A stretch of 38,227 nt of DNA from Helicobacter sp. GTDB lineage: Bacteria > Campylobacterota > Campylobacteria > Campylobacterales > Helicobacteraceae. The translations under genes were made by a program, and so were the position numbers. Under the pieces are notes generated by a model that saw nothing but the letters and a program-made list of their open reading frames with translations, ran no database searches and had not been told where the DNA came from. Location of the stretch: the NCBI RefSeq assembly GCF_022511165.1, contig NZ_JAFLSB010000015.1, positions 1 through 38,227 on the forward strand, in the 5' to 3' direction. Shown piece by piece: positions 7,701-15,595 of the stretch (its first letter is position 1; every line of letters begins with the position of its first letter).

Positions 7701-8843
7701 GTGAAAGATATAAGGCTTAGGGCAGAGTGGGAGAAGCAAGTGGCTATATTAATGGCTTTTCCACATAAGAGGAGCGATTGGGCAGTGTATATTCAAAAAG
7801 CACGAGAATGCTTTATAGATATTATCGAGCAGATTCTGCGCTTTGAATCTGTGATTTTATGCGTGGATACAGAGGATAATGAGGGAGTGGAGATTCTCCG
7901 CACATATTTCGCACAATCCTCCTACACATCGCACAATACACCTCTAAGCAATACACAACCCCTGCAAAGCTATATTGCTACCTATCTTAATACTAATATA
8001 CCCCAAGAAAGCTTTATTCAGCCCTATTTACGCAAGTTTTATACACAATCCCCCTATGTGCTTCACATAATGCGTGTGCGCACAAATGATACTTGGGCGA
8101 GAGATTTTAGTGCGCTTGGTATAGAGAGTGCAGGGGAGCATAAGCTTATTAAATGCACCTTTAATGGGTGGGGGCTTAAATATCCCTCACAATATGATAA
8201 TGCCATTATCGAGCAGATTTTTAATAAAGAGCATATTATCAAAGTAGATATGGTGCTTGAGGGTGGAAGCATAGAGAGTAATGGGGCAGGGGTGCTCCTT
8301 ACAAATACGCAATGTTTGCTTGAAAAAAACCGCAATCCTCACCTTAGCCAAGCAGAGATAGAGTCCCGCCTTAAAACACATTTTGGGCTAAAAGAAGTGC
8401 TATGGCTACATAATGGCTACCTTGCAGGAGATGATACCGATAGCCATATTGATACACTTGCGCGCTTTGTGAGTAAAGAGAGTATCGCTTATATTACTTG
8501 CGAGGATAGACAAGATGAGCATTTTGAGGCTTTAGCGCGTATGAAAGAAGAGCTAGAGAATCTTAAACAACCAAATGGAAAACCCTATAAGCTTATCCCT
8601 CTTCCTTTTACACAGGCTATTTATGATGAGCAAAATAATAGGCTTCCAGCAAGTTATGCGAATTTTCTTTTTGTCAATGGTGCATTGCTTGTGCCAACTT
8701 ATGGAGATGCTAATGACACAAAAGCTTTAGCAATTCTTGCTAGAGCCTTGCCACAATATAGGGTAGTGGGGGTAGATTGTCGCTCACTTATTTTATGGCA
8801 CGGCAGTTTGCATTGCATAAGTATGCAGCTGTATGGGGATTAA
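7701..8843 (+). CDS. aguA: Agmatine deiminase / peptidyl-arginine deiminase family enzyme
   Basis: 380 aa. The family hydrolyses agmatine to N-carbamoylputrescine and ammonia, on the way to putrescine. Visible motifs are NDTWARDFSAL (substrate-binding Asp and Arg), FNGWG, EGGSIESNG, GDDTDSHIDTLARF with the active-site His, and the catalytic Cys in GSLHCISMQ at about residue 372. The length agrees with bacterial AguA. The GTG at 7701 is chosen because AAAGGA lies 7 bases upstream; an in-frame ATG at 7662 would lie upstream of the predicted transcript start. No carbamoylputrescine amidase gene lies next to it, so the pathway partner must be elsewhere if agmatine is the substrate. Confidence 0.88.
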   Translation: MKDIRLRAEWEKQVAILMAFPHKRSDWAVYIQKARECFIDIIEQILRFESVILCVDTEDNEGVEILRTYFAQSSYTSHNTPLSNTQPLQSYIATYLNTNIPQESFIQPYLRKFYTQSPYVLHIMRVRTNDTWARDFSALGIESAGEHKLIKCTFNGWGLKYPSQYDNAIIEQIFNKEHIIKVDMVLEGGSIESNGAGVLLTNTQCLLEKNRNPHLSQAEIESRLKTHFGLKEVLWLHNGYLAGDDTDSHIDTLARFVSKESIAYITCEDRQDEHFEALARMKEELENLKQPNGKPYKLIPLPFTQAIYDEQNNRLPASYANFLFVNGALLVPTYGDANDTKALAILARALPQYRVVGVDCRSLILWHGSLHCISMQLYGD

Positions 8844-8873
8844 AGATTCTAGGATTATAAAATTTATATTTGT

Positions 8874-8919
8874 GAGTAAGGAGCAAGGGGATACATATAT
8901 CGCACTCTTGCTCTTACTC
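8874..8919. other. Bulged long hairpin between the converging genes aguA and DJ-1
   Basis: GAGTAAGGAGCAAG at 8874-8887 pairs with CTTGCTCTTACTC at 8907-8919, 13 base pairs with one bulged G and a 19-base loop. It is centred between two converging genes, so it could end transcription from either side, but neither flank carries a good T run. Confidence 0.45.
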
Positions 8920-8985
8920 AATATGAAAAACTATGATTTCTCTACTATCTCGCAAAAGAGGGCAGTTTCAACAGAAATAGTATAG

Positions 8986-9555
8986 TTATAAATATGCTTT
9001 CAAAGTGGGCATTTGTAAGCCATCATAAAGCTCTTGTGCCTTTTGCTCTCCACAAAGCTCCTTCACAATAGCTAATGCAAACACACTCGCAGTCGCAGGA
9101 CCTGCAGAAGTAATAATATTGCCATTTTTGACTACCGCTTCCGCACTTTTGCTTTTGCCCTGCATATTGATTTCACTCTCACAGCCCGGATAGCAAGTAA
9201 AGCTTCCCTCAAGCACACCTGCTTTATCTAAAACAATAGGGGAGGCACAAATAGCGGCTATGAGCCTTTGTGCTTGCTTAAAATGATGAAGCCATAATTT
9301 AATAAGCTCATTATTGGAGAGATTTTTCATTCCTTCACTCCCTCCTGCTAAAATAATAGCATCAAAGTCCTCTATATTGAGTTCAGGCAAAGCATAATCA
9401 GCATCTATTACGATATGATGAGCGCACAAAACGCGCTTATGCGAATCTAAACTCGCCACTACCACACGCACCCCTGCTCGGCGTAAAATATCCACCACAC
9501 TCACAAGCTCTATTTCTTCAAATCCCCTCGCAATAGGCACCAAAGCATTTTTCAT
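8986..9555 (-). CDS. DJ-1/PfpI (ThiJ-like) family protein
   Basis: 189 aa with the flavodoxin-like DJ-1 fold: the start VPIARGFEEIELVSVVDILRRAG, the conserved Glu (FEEIE), and the nucleophile elbow AAICASP with the reactive Cys near residue 105. C-terminal TSAGPATASVFALAIVKEL also fits YajL/ThiJ. The family includes stress chaperones and proposed deglycases, and the exact activity cannot be told from sequence. The start at 9555 has AAGGAG 6 bases upstream. It appears monocistronic, convergent with aguA and divergent from xerH. Confidence 0.85.
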   Translation of the reverse strand: MKNALVPIARGFEEIELVSVVDILRRAGVRVVVASLDSHKRVLCAHHIVIDADYALPELNIEDFDAIILAGGSEGMKNLSNNELIKLWLHHFKQAQRLIAAICASPIVLDKAGVLEGSFTCYPGCESEINMQGKSKSAEAVVKNGNIITSAGPATASVFALAIVKELCGEQKAQELYDGLQMPTLKAYL

Positions 9556-9719
9556 TATGTACTCCTTGTATTTGCTTAAAATCTCATTGGCATAGATTCT
9601 AGGATTTTAGCATTCTTTTTATAAAGTAGAGGTAAAAGGAATGCTTCATCAAAACTAAGGCTTAAATGCCCGCATAAGCTTTAGCCAAGGGGTAGTATAA
9701 TATATATGGTTATATAAAA

Positions 9720-9748
9720 AAGTTTGAAAAGTATAGTTTTCATAACTA
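9720..9748. other. Candidate dif (difH) chromosome-dimer resolution site
   Basis: Imperfect inverted arms AGTTTGAAAA (9721-9730) and TTTTCATAACT (9737-9747) flank a 6-base core. Read on the minus strand the site begins AGTTATGAAAACT and ends TTTTCAAACT. This is the general form I recall for XerH dif sites of Helicobacter and Campylobacter, reported close to the xerH gene. It lies 84 bases upstream of xerH here. If real it marks the replication terminus region and is where XerH, with FtsK or alone, resolves chromosome dimers. Confidence 0.7.
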
Positions 9749-9763
9749 AAAATAATCATTCTA

Positions 9764-9772
9764 TGCTATAAT
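9764..9772 (+). promoter_or_regulatory. Extended -10 promoter of xerH
   Basis: TGCTATAAT, a perfect extended -10, lies 60 bases upstream of the xerH ATG and 16 bases downstream of the dif-like arms. XerH bound at dif could therefore occupy the -35 region of its own promoter. Another TATAAT is at 9696-9701, on the other side of the site. Confidence 0.55.
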
Positions 9773-9831
9773 ACCAAACTACCATAGAATCTTAAAGCCT
9801 AAAGATTCTCAAAATATCTTAAGGATAAACA

Positions 9832-10911
9832 ATGAAATATCCACTCAATTATAAACACGATTTTTCAAGTAGCTTGCTTTTTTGGATTATGCGTTTTGTG
9901 CGCTACAAACTTACCACACTTTCAAATCATCAAGTGCATAACAAAGCTGCCATTTTAGAAGCTATCAATGCGCTAAATAGTGATGAGATTCACTCACAAG
10001 AAGCATTAAGTCAGCTTTGCAAAAGCGTGAGAAAAGCAGGTATGATAGGGATTAACACCTACTCTACCCCACTGCTTAAGCTCTATGATTTTCTTACACA
10101 AAGCAACATTGAGACAATGGAGCAAATTGATGAGGAAGTCTTGAGTGATTTTTTGAGTGTGGAAACAAGCACACTTTCAAATGCGAGCAAAAAGAATTAT
10201 CGCGTTGCGCTTATTGGGCTTTTTGGCTATATTGATAAGCAAAATGAGAGCGATGGCAAATCCTATGTGTATGATATTACACTTAAAATTAGTGCATTAC
10301 AGGGAAAAAGTGGGCAAAAACTTCCAGCATTTTTAAACCAAAATGAGCTTGAGCGATTTTTAAGTGCCATTGATGAAGCAAAGTTAAACGAAAAAGTCAC
10401 TGTGCGCAATAAGCTTATTATTAAACTCATTGTTTATACAGGCATACGCGTGAGTGAAGCTTTAAACTTAAAGCGTAAGGATATTTTTCCCGCAGAAGAT
10501 TGCTATCTCTTGCAAATTAGAGGCAAAGGCAATAAGCCGCGTGTGGTAATGATACGCAAACATCTTATACAGAATCTCCTTGAGAGTTGGCTTACGCAGA
10601 GATTGGCTCTTACCCCCAAGCACGATTTGCTTTTTTGTAATGCCAAAGGCGAGACACTCACACAAAGCTATGTTTATCAAAATGTAGAAGCTATCCTTAC
10701 TCAAGCAGGAATTCGCAAAGAAAAAAATGGGGCGCATATGTTGCGACATTCTTTTGCTACCCTACTCTATCAGCAAAAACACGATTTGGTAATGGTGCAA
10801 GAAGCTCTTGGGCATTCAGATTTAAATACAAGTCGTATTTATACGCATTTTGATAAAGAACGTTTGCGTGAAGTCGCAAATGTAATGGATACGCTCAATA
10901 CAAAAAACTAA
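9832..10911 (+). CDS. xerH: Tyrosine recombinase XerH
   Basis: 359 aa, the length expected for the single Xer recombinase of epsilonproteobacteria. The N-terminal core-binding domain covers residues about 35-155 and the catalytic domain about 165-350. Catalytic residues are visible: Arg206 in TGIRVSEALNL, Lys near 232 in GKGNKPRVV, His302 and Arg305 in HMLRHSFAT, His328 in LGHSDL, and Tyr337 in SRIYTHF. AAGGATAAAC precedes the ATG. The dif-like site immediately upstream supports a housekeeping XerH rather than a transposon or integron recombinase. Confidence 0.95.
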   Translation: MKYPLNYKHDFSSSLLFWIMRFVRYKLTTLSNHQVHNKAAILEAINALNSDEIHSQEALSQLCKSVRKAGMIGINTYSTPLLKLYDFLTQSNIETMEQIDEEVLSDFLSVETSTLSNASKKNYRVALIGLFGYIDKQNESDGKSYVYDITLKISALQGKSGQKLPAFLNQNELERFLSAIDEAKLNEKVTVRNKLIIKLIVYTGIRVSEALNLKRKDIFPAEDCYLLQIRGKGNKPRVVMIRKHLIQNLLESWLTQRLALTPKHDLLFCNAKGETLTQSYVYQNVEAILTQAGIRKEKNGAHMLRHSFATLLYQQKHDLVMVQEALGHSDLNTSRIYTHFDKERLREVANVMDTLNTKN

Positions 10912-10979
10912 GCTAAAAATATCTCACACAAAGATTGAGAGCCAAAAAACACTCTATATTGAAAATAGCAATATTTAGA

Positions 10980-10985
10980 TATAAT
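10980..10985 (+). promoter_or_regulatory. -10 box upstream of the small paralogue pair
   Basis: TATAAT 33 bases before the ATG at 11019 gives the pair a promoter separate from xerH. No -35 box is clear. Confidence 0.45.
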
Positions 10986-11018
10986 TCATAGGGTTAGAGC
11001 AATGGAGTAAAAAATAGA

Positions 11019-11408
11019 ATGAGCCTTATTGATCAATTAAAACAAGCCGGACAGAGTATTCAAGTAACTATAGAAGAATATGCCACAAAACATTCACTTA
11101 CCATATTAAGAGGAATTCAAGTGAGAAGAATTAGCGGACACAGAGCGAGATATACAGCAAATTGTTTGCTACAAGTGCAAGGCATACCATTAAGTTCAAA
11201 TAATTGGAATAGCAATCTTAAGCTCATCAAGCGTCAATTTGCAAGAGCTGTTGAAAAAGATATAAAATTTGAGCAGTGGCGATATTTGGGTTGTGATCTT
11301 TCGATATTATCAGAAACAGATTTGGCTATGAACTTCATTTTTGAAATTCCAAATAATTTGCTCCCTATTCAGCAGCATACACTAAGCACACTAGAAGGTA
11401 ATAAATGA
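11019..11408 (+). CDS. Small protein of unknown function, first of a tandem paralogous pair
   Basis: 129 aa, soluble, no signal peptide or membrane segment. I do not recognise the family. It begins MSLIDQLKQAGQSI. It shares with the next gene MSL..QLKQ, a central RYTANCLLQ / RFTANILLE block, a DIKFEQW..LG / DIKLEKW..FG block and the C-terminal FIFEIP. The alternation of helical N-terminus and short strands suggests a small alpha/beta domain. A weak GGAG lies 10 bases upstream of the ATG. The stop overlaps the next start (ATGA), so the two are translationally coupled and may form a heterodimer. It lies directly after xerH, but functional linkage is not shown. Confidence 0.7.
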   Translation: MSLIDQLKQAGQSIQVTIEEYATKHSLTILRGIQVRRISGHRARYTANCLLQVQGIPLSSNNWNSNLKLIKRQFARAVEKDIKFEQWRYLGCDLSILSETDLAMNFIFEIPNNLLPIQQHTLSTLEGNK

Positions 11409-11755
11409 GCCTCAAAAGTCAGCTTAAACAAGTAGAAAATAGTATTCGAATCAGCATAGAAGGAATTGCGCAAAAATATCATCTCAAAATCACTCGAGCC
11501 ACGCAAATCGAAAAAATTATTCAGCATAAAACAAGATTTACTGCTAATATTTTACTAGAACCACAAAATTATACCAAAGAACAATGGCGTGAGGTTTTAA
11601 ATGAGATACAACGAGCCTTTGATGAAGCCATTAAAAAAGACATAAAACTTGAAAAATGGACTTATTTTGGGAGTAGTTACACAAGTAAAACGCATACAAA
11701 AATAGCCGTGAGTTTTATATTTGAAATCCCCAAAAAAATATTTCCAAAGGCTTAG
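11405..11755 (+). CDS. Small protein of unknown function, second of a tandem paralogous pair
   Basis: 116 aa. It is a diverged duplicate of the preceding gene, with aligned N-terminus MSLKSQLKQVENSIRISIE, the central TRFTANILLE, DIKLEKWTYFGSS and C-terminal VSFIFEIPKKIFP. The first copy has about 10 extra residues at its C-terminus and a slightly longer central loop. No catalytic motif, metal-binding cluster or membrane segment is visible. The four-base overlap with its partner implies co-expression in fixed ratio. No defined family could be named. Confidence 0.7.
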   Translation: MSLKSQLKQVENSIRISIEGIAQKYHLKITRATQIEKIIQHKTRFTANILLEPQNYTKEQWREVLNEIQRAFDEAIKKDIKLEKWTYFGSSYTSKTHTKIAVSFIFEIPKKIFPKA

Positions 11756-11865
11756 TATATAATCTCTTACATTAGAATTATGTTTTATTGCACACTCGAT
11801 GATTTTTCAAAAGTTTTACAACACAAAAACCAATAAAAATAATAAAGATATAAGGAGGATTCTAA

Positions 11866-12423
11866 ATGAGTGGGCGGCATATTTGCTTTGAATCTTTGAT
11901 ACTTGGCATTGGCGCTGTGATAGCAGTGCTTTTATGGCTCTATAATCCCCAAGTATATGGCAATGTGTTTCGTTTTATGCTTATCCCTCTTGGGCTTTTT
12001 TGGCTCATTCAAAAGCAATTTCAACCCCTAAGATATTTTATATGCGTAGTGGTGGTGATTCTAGGCATAGCTTTTGGAATAAAAATGCTTTGTGCTTTTC
12101 TTGCAAGTCATTATGAGGATATACTTTGGTTGCAGGATATATTAGAAATCGCTAAACGCCCCATAAATGGCGAGTTTAAAGGCTTCCCTAGTGGGCATAG
12201 CACAGCAGCTTTTAGTGCAGCAGCATTAATGTGGTATTTTATGGGCAATAAATGGGGTATATTTGCCTTTATTTTAGCTTGTTTTGTGGGATATTCGCGT
12301 ATTTTGAGCCTATGGCACACACCTACACAAGTTTTCGCAGGAGCTATTCTTGGCTTTGTGGGGAGTTTTGCAGTGATTCTCTTACTCTCTTATATTGACA
12401 AAACAAGAGAAAAAAAACTATAA
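11866..12423 (+). CDS. PAP2-superfamily membrane phosphatase (lipid phosphatase-like)
   Basis: 185 aa with about five to six membrane helices. The PAP2 core motif FPSGHSTAAF is at residues 107-116 and the third motif SRILSLWHTPTQ at residues 144-155, with catalytic His111 and His151. Two positions are unusual: the residue normally Asp at the end of motif three is Gln155, and the first motif shows AKRP without the usual Lys six residues further upstream. Relatives dephosphorylate lipid A, undecaprenyl pyrophosphate or phosphatidylglycerol phosphate, and the substrate here is open. AAGGAGG lies 7 bases before the ATG. The 3' end contains the promoter of ssrA. Confidence 0.8.
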   Translation: MSGRHICFESLILGIGAVIAVLLWLYNPQVYGNVFRFMLIPLGLFWLIQKQFQPLRYFICVVVVILGIAFGIKMLCAFLASHYEDILWLQDILEIAKRPINGEFKGFPSGHSTAAFSAAALMWYFMGNKWGIFAFILACFVGYSRILSLWHTPTQVFAGAILGFVGSFAVILLLSYIDKTREKKL

Positions 12424-12424
12424 T
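12395..12424 (+). promoter_or_regulatory. Consensus sigma70 promoter of ssrA
   Basis: TTGACA at 12395-12400 and TATAAT at 12419-12424, both perfect, are separated by 18 bases. They lie in the final codons of the PAP2 gene and predict a start near 12431, about 20 bases before the mature tmRNA 5' end, consistent with a leader removed by RNase P. Confidence 0.7.
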
Positions 12425-12451
12425 CTACGCCCTTACTTTTGCATACTTTTT

Positions 12452-12816
12452 GGGGCTGACTTGGCTTTCGACAGGAGTGAGGAGGCTTAAGTGCACGTGA
12501 GCCGGTAAGCTCTCAAACTGCCACTTTTTTTAAACGCAAACAACGCAAATTACGCTCCAGCTTACGCAAAAGTCGCGTAAGTTTATCGCTTTTTGGAGCC
12601 GGGTGTAGCTTTTCTCTCTAGCGGAGGGCTATACTTGTCATCTTTGCTAGATGCTCTTTTGCCTCCACCTAAGGCAAAAGAAAAGATGAAGGTTGCTTGT
12701 GGATTCTATCTTGGGGTGTTGGGTAGCCACAAAAAGACATCAATGCCTACTAAACGTGTAGATGCTTAAGAAGCTCTCATTTTTGGACTGGGGTTCAACT
12801 CCCCACAGCTCCACCA
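12452..12816 (+). ncRNA. ssrA: Transfer-messenger RNA (tmRNA)
   Basis: 365 nt. The 5' end GGGGCTG pairs with CAGCTCC near the 3' end, forming the acceptor stem, and the CCA end is encoded at 12814-12816. The tRNA-like T arm shows GGGGTTCAACTCCCC near 12789-12804, and the 5' end continues GACTTGGCTTTCGACA, as in one-piece tmRNAs. The tag frame starts at GCA 12536 and ends with TAA 12578-12580, reading ANNANYAPAYAKVA. Campylobacter and H. pylori tags as I recall are similar and end AKAA, so the Val before the final Ala is a small variation. tmRNA with SmpB rescues stalled ribosomes and marks the product for ClpXP and other proteases. Confidence 0.97.
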
Positions 12817-12820
12817 TTAT

Positions 12821-12849
12821 TTGACAATACCTACAAAATGTGATAGACT
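12821..12849 (+). promoter_or_regulatory. Sigma70 promoter of the TonB-dependent receptor gene
   Basis: TTGACA at 12821-12826, a 17-base spacer ending TGA, and TAGACT at 12844-12849 form an extended -10 promoter. It begins 5 bases after the end of ssrA, and no obvious tmRNA terminator precedes it. No clear Fur box is seen. Confidence 0.6.
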
Positions 12850-12885
12850 TCGCACTTTATTCCCAAAATAAATAAGGTTTTGATA

Positions 12886-14970
12886 ATGCTATACATTCCT
12901 CGCATTTTTTTTATCCCTACATTTATAAACATTGCTCTTTTGGGGACAATTTTTGCCGATGAGAATGAATGGAATGATAATAAAAGCAAAAGCGAGATGC
13001 AATCTGTTAGACTTTCTCCCCTTATTTCTGTGGCACACCCAATAAGCAATGCTAATGTAAGCGTAATTGATAACACCTTTATTGCTAATACTCAAGCGCG
13101 AGATTTGCGTGAGATTTTTAATAAAAATGCCGAAATTAGCGTGGGTGGAAGTGCGCAAATCGCACAAAAACTCTACATTCGCGGCTTTGAAGATAGAATG
13201 TTTCGCATAAGAATAGATGGCATCGCACAAAGTGGCAATCTCTTTCATCATCAGGGTAATCTTTTTTTTGACCCATTTCTTGTAAAAAATATTGAGATAG
13301 AAAAAGGCTTAGCAAGAGCAGAATATGGCGCAGGAGCTCTCGCTGGAGGGATAAATATCACTACCAAAAATGCTTTTGATTTGCTTGCAGAAAATCCAAA
13401 CGATAAGGAGCGCAGTTATGGGGCGCATTTTACACTTGGGGGGCAAAGCAACAAAGGCATAGAGACTTCACTTGCAGCTTATGGCAAGATAGGAGAGCAT
13501 CTTGGCTTACTCGCAGGATATAGCTTTGATGATGTTCCTTATTATCGCGCAGGAAATGGAGATAAAGTCCCCTCTTCTCCTTCACGCGCCCACAATGCAC
13601 TTTTTAAACTTACCTCCACCCCACAGGCAAATCATTCCATTAATTTTAATTATCACTTCAATCATCTAAGCGCAGTTGCTCCCTATGGAGCAAATGTGAT
13701 TTTAAGCCAAAATCCACAACTCTATGATAACACGCTTCTTGCGCATTCTCTAAGCGCACAATATGATTTTTTAAGTGATAATTTTGCGCTTAATTGGAAT
13801 CTTTATTATGCTCATAAAAACCTCACACTCTCTCCCACAGGAGAGATTCAAGCTGCCGATGGCCACGAGGGAGCAATGGATTTGAGTTTGCAAAATCTTG
13901 GAAGTGATTTAATTTTTCGACATTATTTTGCTCGCGCCAATCATTCTTTAAAATATGGTTTAAACTATCAGCTCATAAGCACAAAAGCGCTTAATCTTGA
14001 TGACCACGCCCTTATAGATAATAATCAAGGACAAGAGCTTGGCTCGATATATGGTGGATTTTTGGGTGCAAATTTTAATATTTTAGAATCTTTAAGCTTA
14101 GAGCTTGGCTCACGCTATGATAGCTTTGTGTATAGAGATAAAGTCGATACAACACATTATACGCAAGGATTTAGCCCTTATATCTCACTCTTTTTTGCAC
14201 CCACAAATGAGCTTAACTTTAAACTTACACAAAATTACAACACGCGTGGGGCTCTCCCACTTGATGTTTCGCTTCTTTCAAATCCTCATATTGAGATTGG
14301 CTCCCTTAAAGCAGAGGGTATGCACAATACAGAGCTTGATATGGATTATGATGATAATTTTTTAAGTGCGCATATTGGGCTTTATCATCAATATTTAAAA
14401 AATTTCATTAATAGCTATGTGAATTCTGGGAATCACTCAAATAACCACGGACACGATGAGAGCTATCGCCAAAATATGAATGATGGTGTGCAGATTCTAG
14501 GCTATGAGGCAAGTGTGGGTGTGGATTTTGATTTTCTTGATGTGCATTTGGGTGTAGCTCAAAACTTCCCTAGATACGATAAAAAGCTTATTACAGATAC
14601 TTTTGAGCTTATGGCTTTAAGTGGCAGGAACTATCATTTTAGCGCACAATTGCGACCTTTTAGCTCTATGCCACAATTTCAAATTTTATGGCTTAGTCGC
14701 TTTGTGGAGGGCATAACCTATCAAGGTTATAATATGTATTATGATGAGCTTGAATCTGTTCGCAAGAAGGGCTATAATACACATAATATCTATTTTACTT
14801 ATGATATAAAATCTCGTGCAAGTGTGCGCTTAGCCTTTCTTAATATCACCAATCAAACTTATAGTAACCCTTATAGCCCGCTTAAAGAGCTTTTTTCAAA
14901 AAATACTGATAATGCCCCCCTCTATGAACCCGGATTCAATACAAAGCTACAAATCGCATTTTGGTTTTAA
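12886..14970 (+). CDS. TonB-dependent outer-membrane receptor
   Basis: 694 aa. The start is ATG 12886 with AAGG 8 bases upstream; a TTG at 12880 is also in frame. Residues 1-22 are a signal peptide ending TIFA. The plug domain follows, with RDLREIFNKNAEISVGG, LYIRGFEDR, RIRIDGI, IEIEKGLARAEYGAGALAGGINI. The rest is a 22-strand barrel ending in the terminal aromatic residue (QIAFWF). A His-rich loop NHSNNHGHDE near residues 514-523 suggests interaction with a metal or heme, but ligand type cannot be assigned. No TonB, ExbB/ExbD or ABC uptake genes are nearby. It stands alone under its own promoter. Confidence 0.92.
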   Translation: MLYIPRIFFIPTFINIALLGTIFADENEWNDNKSKSEMQSVRLSPLISVAHPISNANVSVIDNTFIANTQARDLREIFNKNAEISVGGSAQIAQKLYIRGFEDRMFRIRIDGIAQSGNLFHHQGNLFFDPFLVKNIEIEKGLARAEYGAGALAGGINITTKNAFDLLAENPNDKERSYGAHFTLGGQSNKGIETSLAAYGKIGEHLGLLAGYSFDDVPYYRAGNGDKVPSSPSRAHNALFKLTSTPQANHSINFNYHFNHLSAVAPYGANVILSQNPQLYDNTLLAHSLSAQYDFLSDNFALNWNLYYAHKNLTLSPTGEIQAADGHEGAMDLSLQNLGSDLIFRHYFARANHSLKYGLNYQLISTKALNLDDHALIDNNQGQELGSIYGGFLGANFNILESLSLELGSRYDSFVYRDKVDTTHYTQGFSPYISLFFAPTNELNFKLTQNYNTRGALPLDVSLLSNPHIEIGSLKAEGMHNTELDMDYDDNFLSAHIGLYHQYLKNFINSYVNSGNHSNNHGHDESYRQNMNDGVQILGYEASVGVDFDFLDVHLGVAQNFPRYDKKLITDTFELMALSGRNYHFSAQLRPFSSMPQFQILWLSRFVEGITYQGYNMYYDELESVRKKGYNTHNIYFTYDIKSRASVRLAFLNITNQTYSNPYSPLKELFSKNTDNAPLYEPGFNTKLQIAFWF

Positions 14971-14987
14971 TCAAAACAAGAATCTTT

Positions 14988-14996
14988 TGGTATAAT
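14988..14996 (+). promoter_or_regulatory. Extended -10 promoter of ppa and the downstream gene run
   Basis: TGGTATAAT (TG, one base, TATAAT) lies 45 bases upstream of the ppa ATG and just after the receptor gene stop. It probably drives the gene run to 20067. Confidence 0.6.
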
Positions 14997-15040
14997 CGCT
15001 CCTTTAGCATATTTTATTTTAGGCTTTTAAAGGAGCAATG

Positions 15041-15562
15041 ATGAATCTAGATAAAGTATCTGCAGGTAGCAATCCTGATAAAATCAATGTGATTATTGAG
15101 ATTCCCTATGGTTCAAATATCAAATATGAAGTAGATAAAGAAAGTGGGCTTGTTGTCGTTGATAGAGTGATGTATGGTGCGATGTTTTATCCTGCAAACT
15201 ATGGTTTTGTGCCTCATACTCTCGCTGATGATGGCGACCCTGCCGATGTCTTAGTGCTTAATTCCTATCCACTTCAAGCTGGGAGTATGATTGCCTCTCG
15301 GCTTATTGGGGTGCTTATTATGGAAGATGAAAGCGGAATGGACGAAAAGCTCCTCTCTGTGCCTATCTCAAAGATTGATCCAAGCTTTGATAAGATTCAA
15401 TCTTTTACAGATTTACCACAAATTGTCCTTGATAGAATCAAAAATTTCTTTGAAACCTACAAAACCTTAGAGCCAAACAAATGGGTTAAAGTCAAGGAAT
15501 TTCAAGATAAAGCAAGCGCTCAAGCGATTTTGGAAAAATCAATCAAGGCATATAAAAAATAG
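15041..15562 (+). CDS. ppa: Inorganic pyrophosphatase (family I)
   Basis: 173 aa. Cytoplasmic enzyme that hydrolyses pyrophosphate and pulls biosynthetic reactions forward. It shows IEIPYGSNIKYEVDKESG, YPANYGFVPHTLADDGDPADVLVL, the signature with the catalytic acidic residues (DGDPADVL), and FFETYKTLEPNKWVKVK, typical of Helicobacter Ppa. The start region is AGGAG, two bases, ATGATG. The second ATG at 15041 has better spacing and gives MNLDKVSAG as in relatives. It heads a probable transcript with the biotin carboxylase and further genes. Confidence 0.96.
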   Translation: MNLDKVSAGSNPDKINVIIEIPYGSNIKYEVDKESGLVVVDRVMYGAMFYPANYGFVPHTLADDGDPADVLVLNSYPLQAGSMIASRLIGVLIMEDESGMDEKLLSVPISKIDPSFDKIQSFTDLPQIVLDRIKNFFETYKTLEPNKWVKVKEFQDKASAQAILEKSIKAYKK

Positions 15563-15595
15563 TCAAGTATTATAAAAACACGCAAAGGAGATATG

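Noticed and set aside
12889..13251. Minus-strand open frame of 120 codons at the start of the TonB-dependent receptor
   Set aside because: It is antisense to the signal peptide and plug of a convincing receptor and has no ribosome-binding site or family features.
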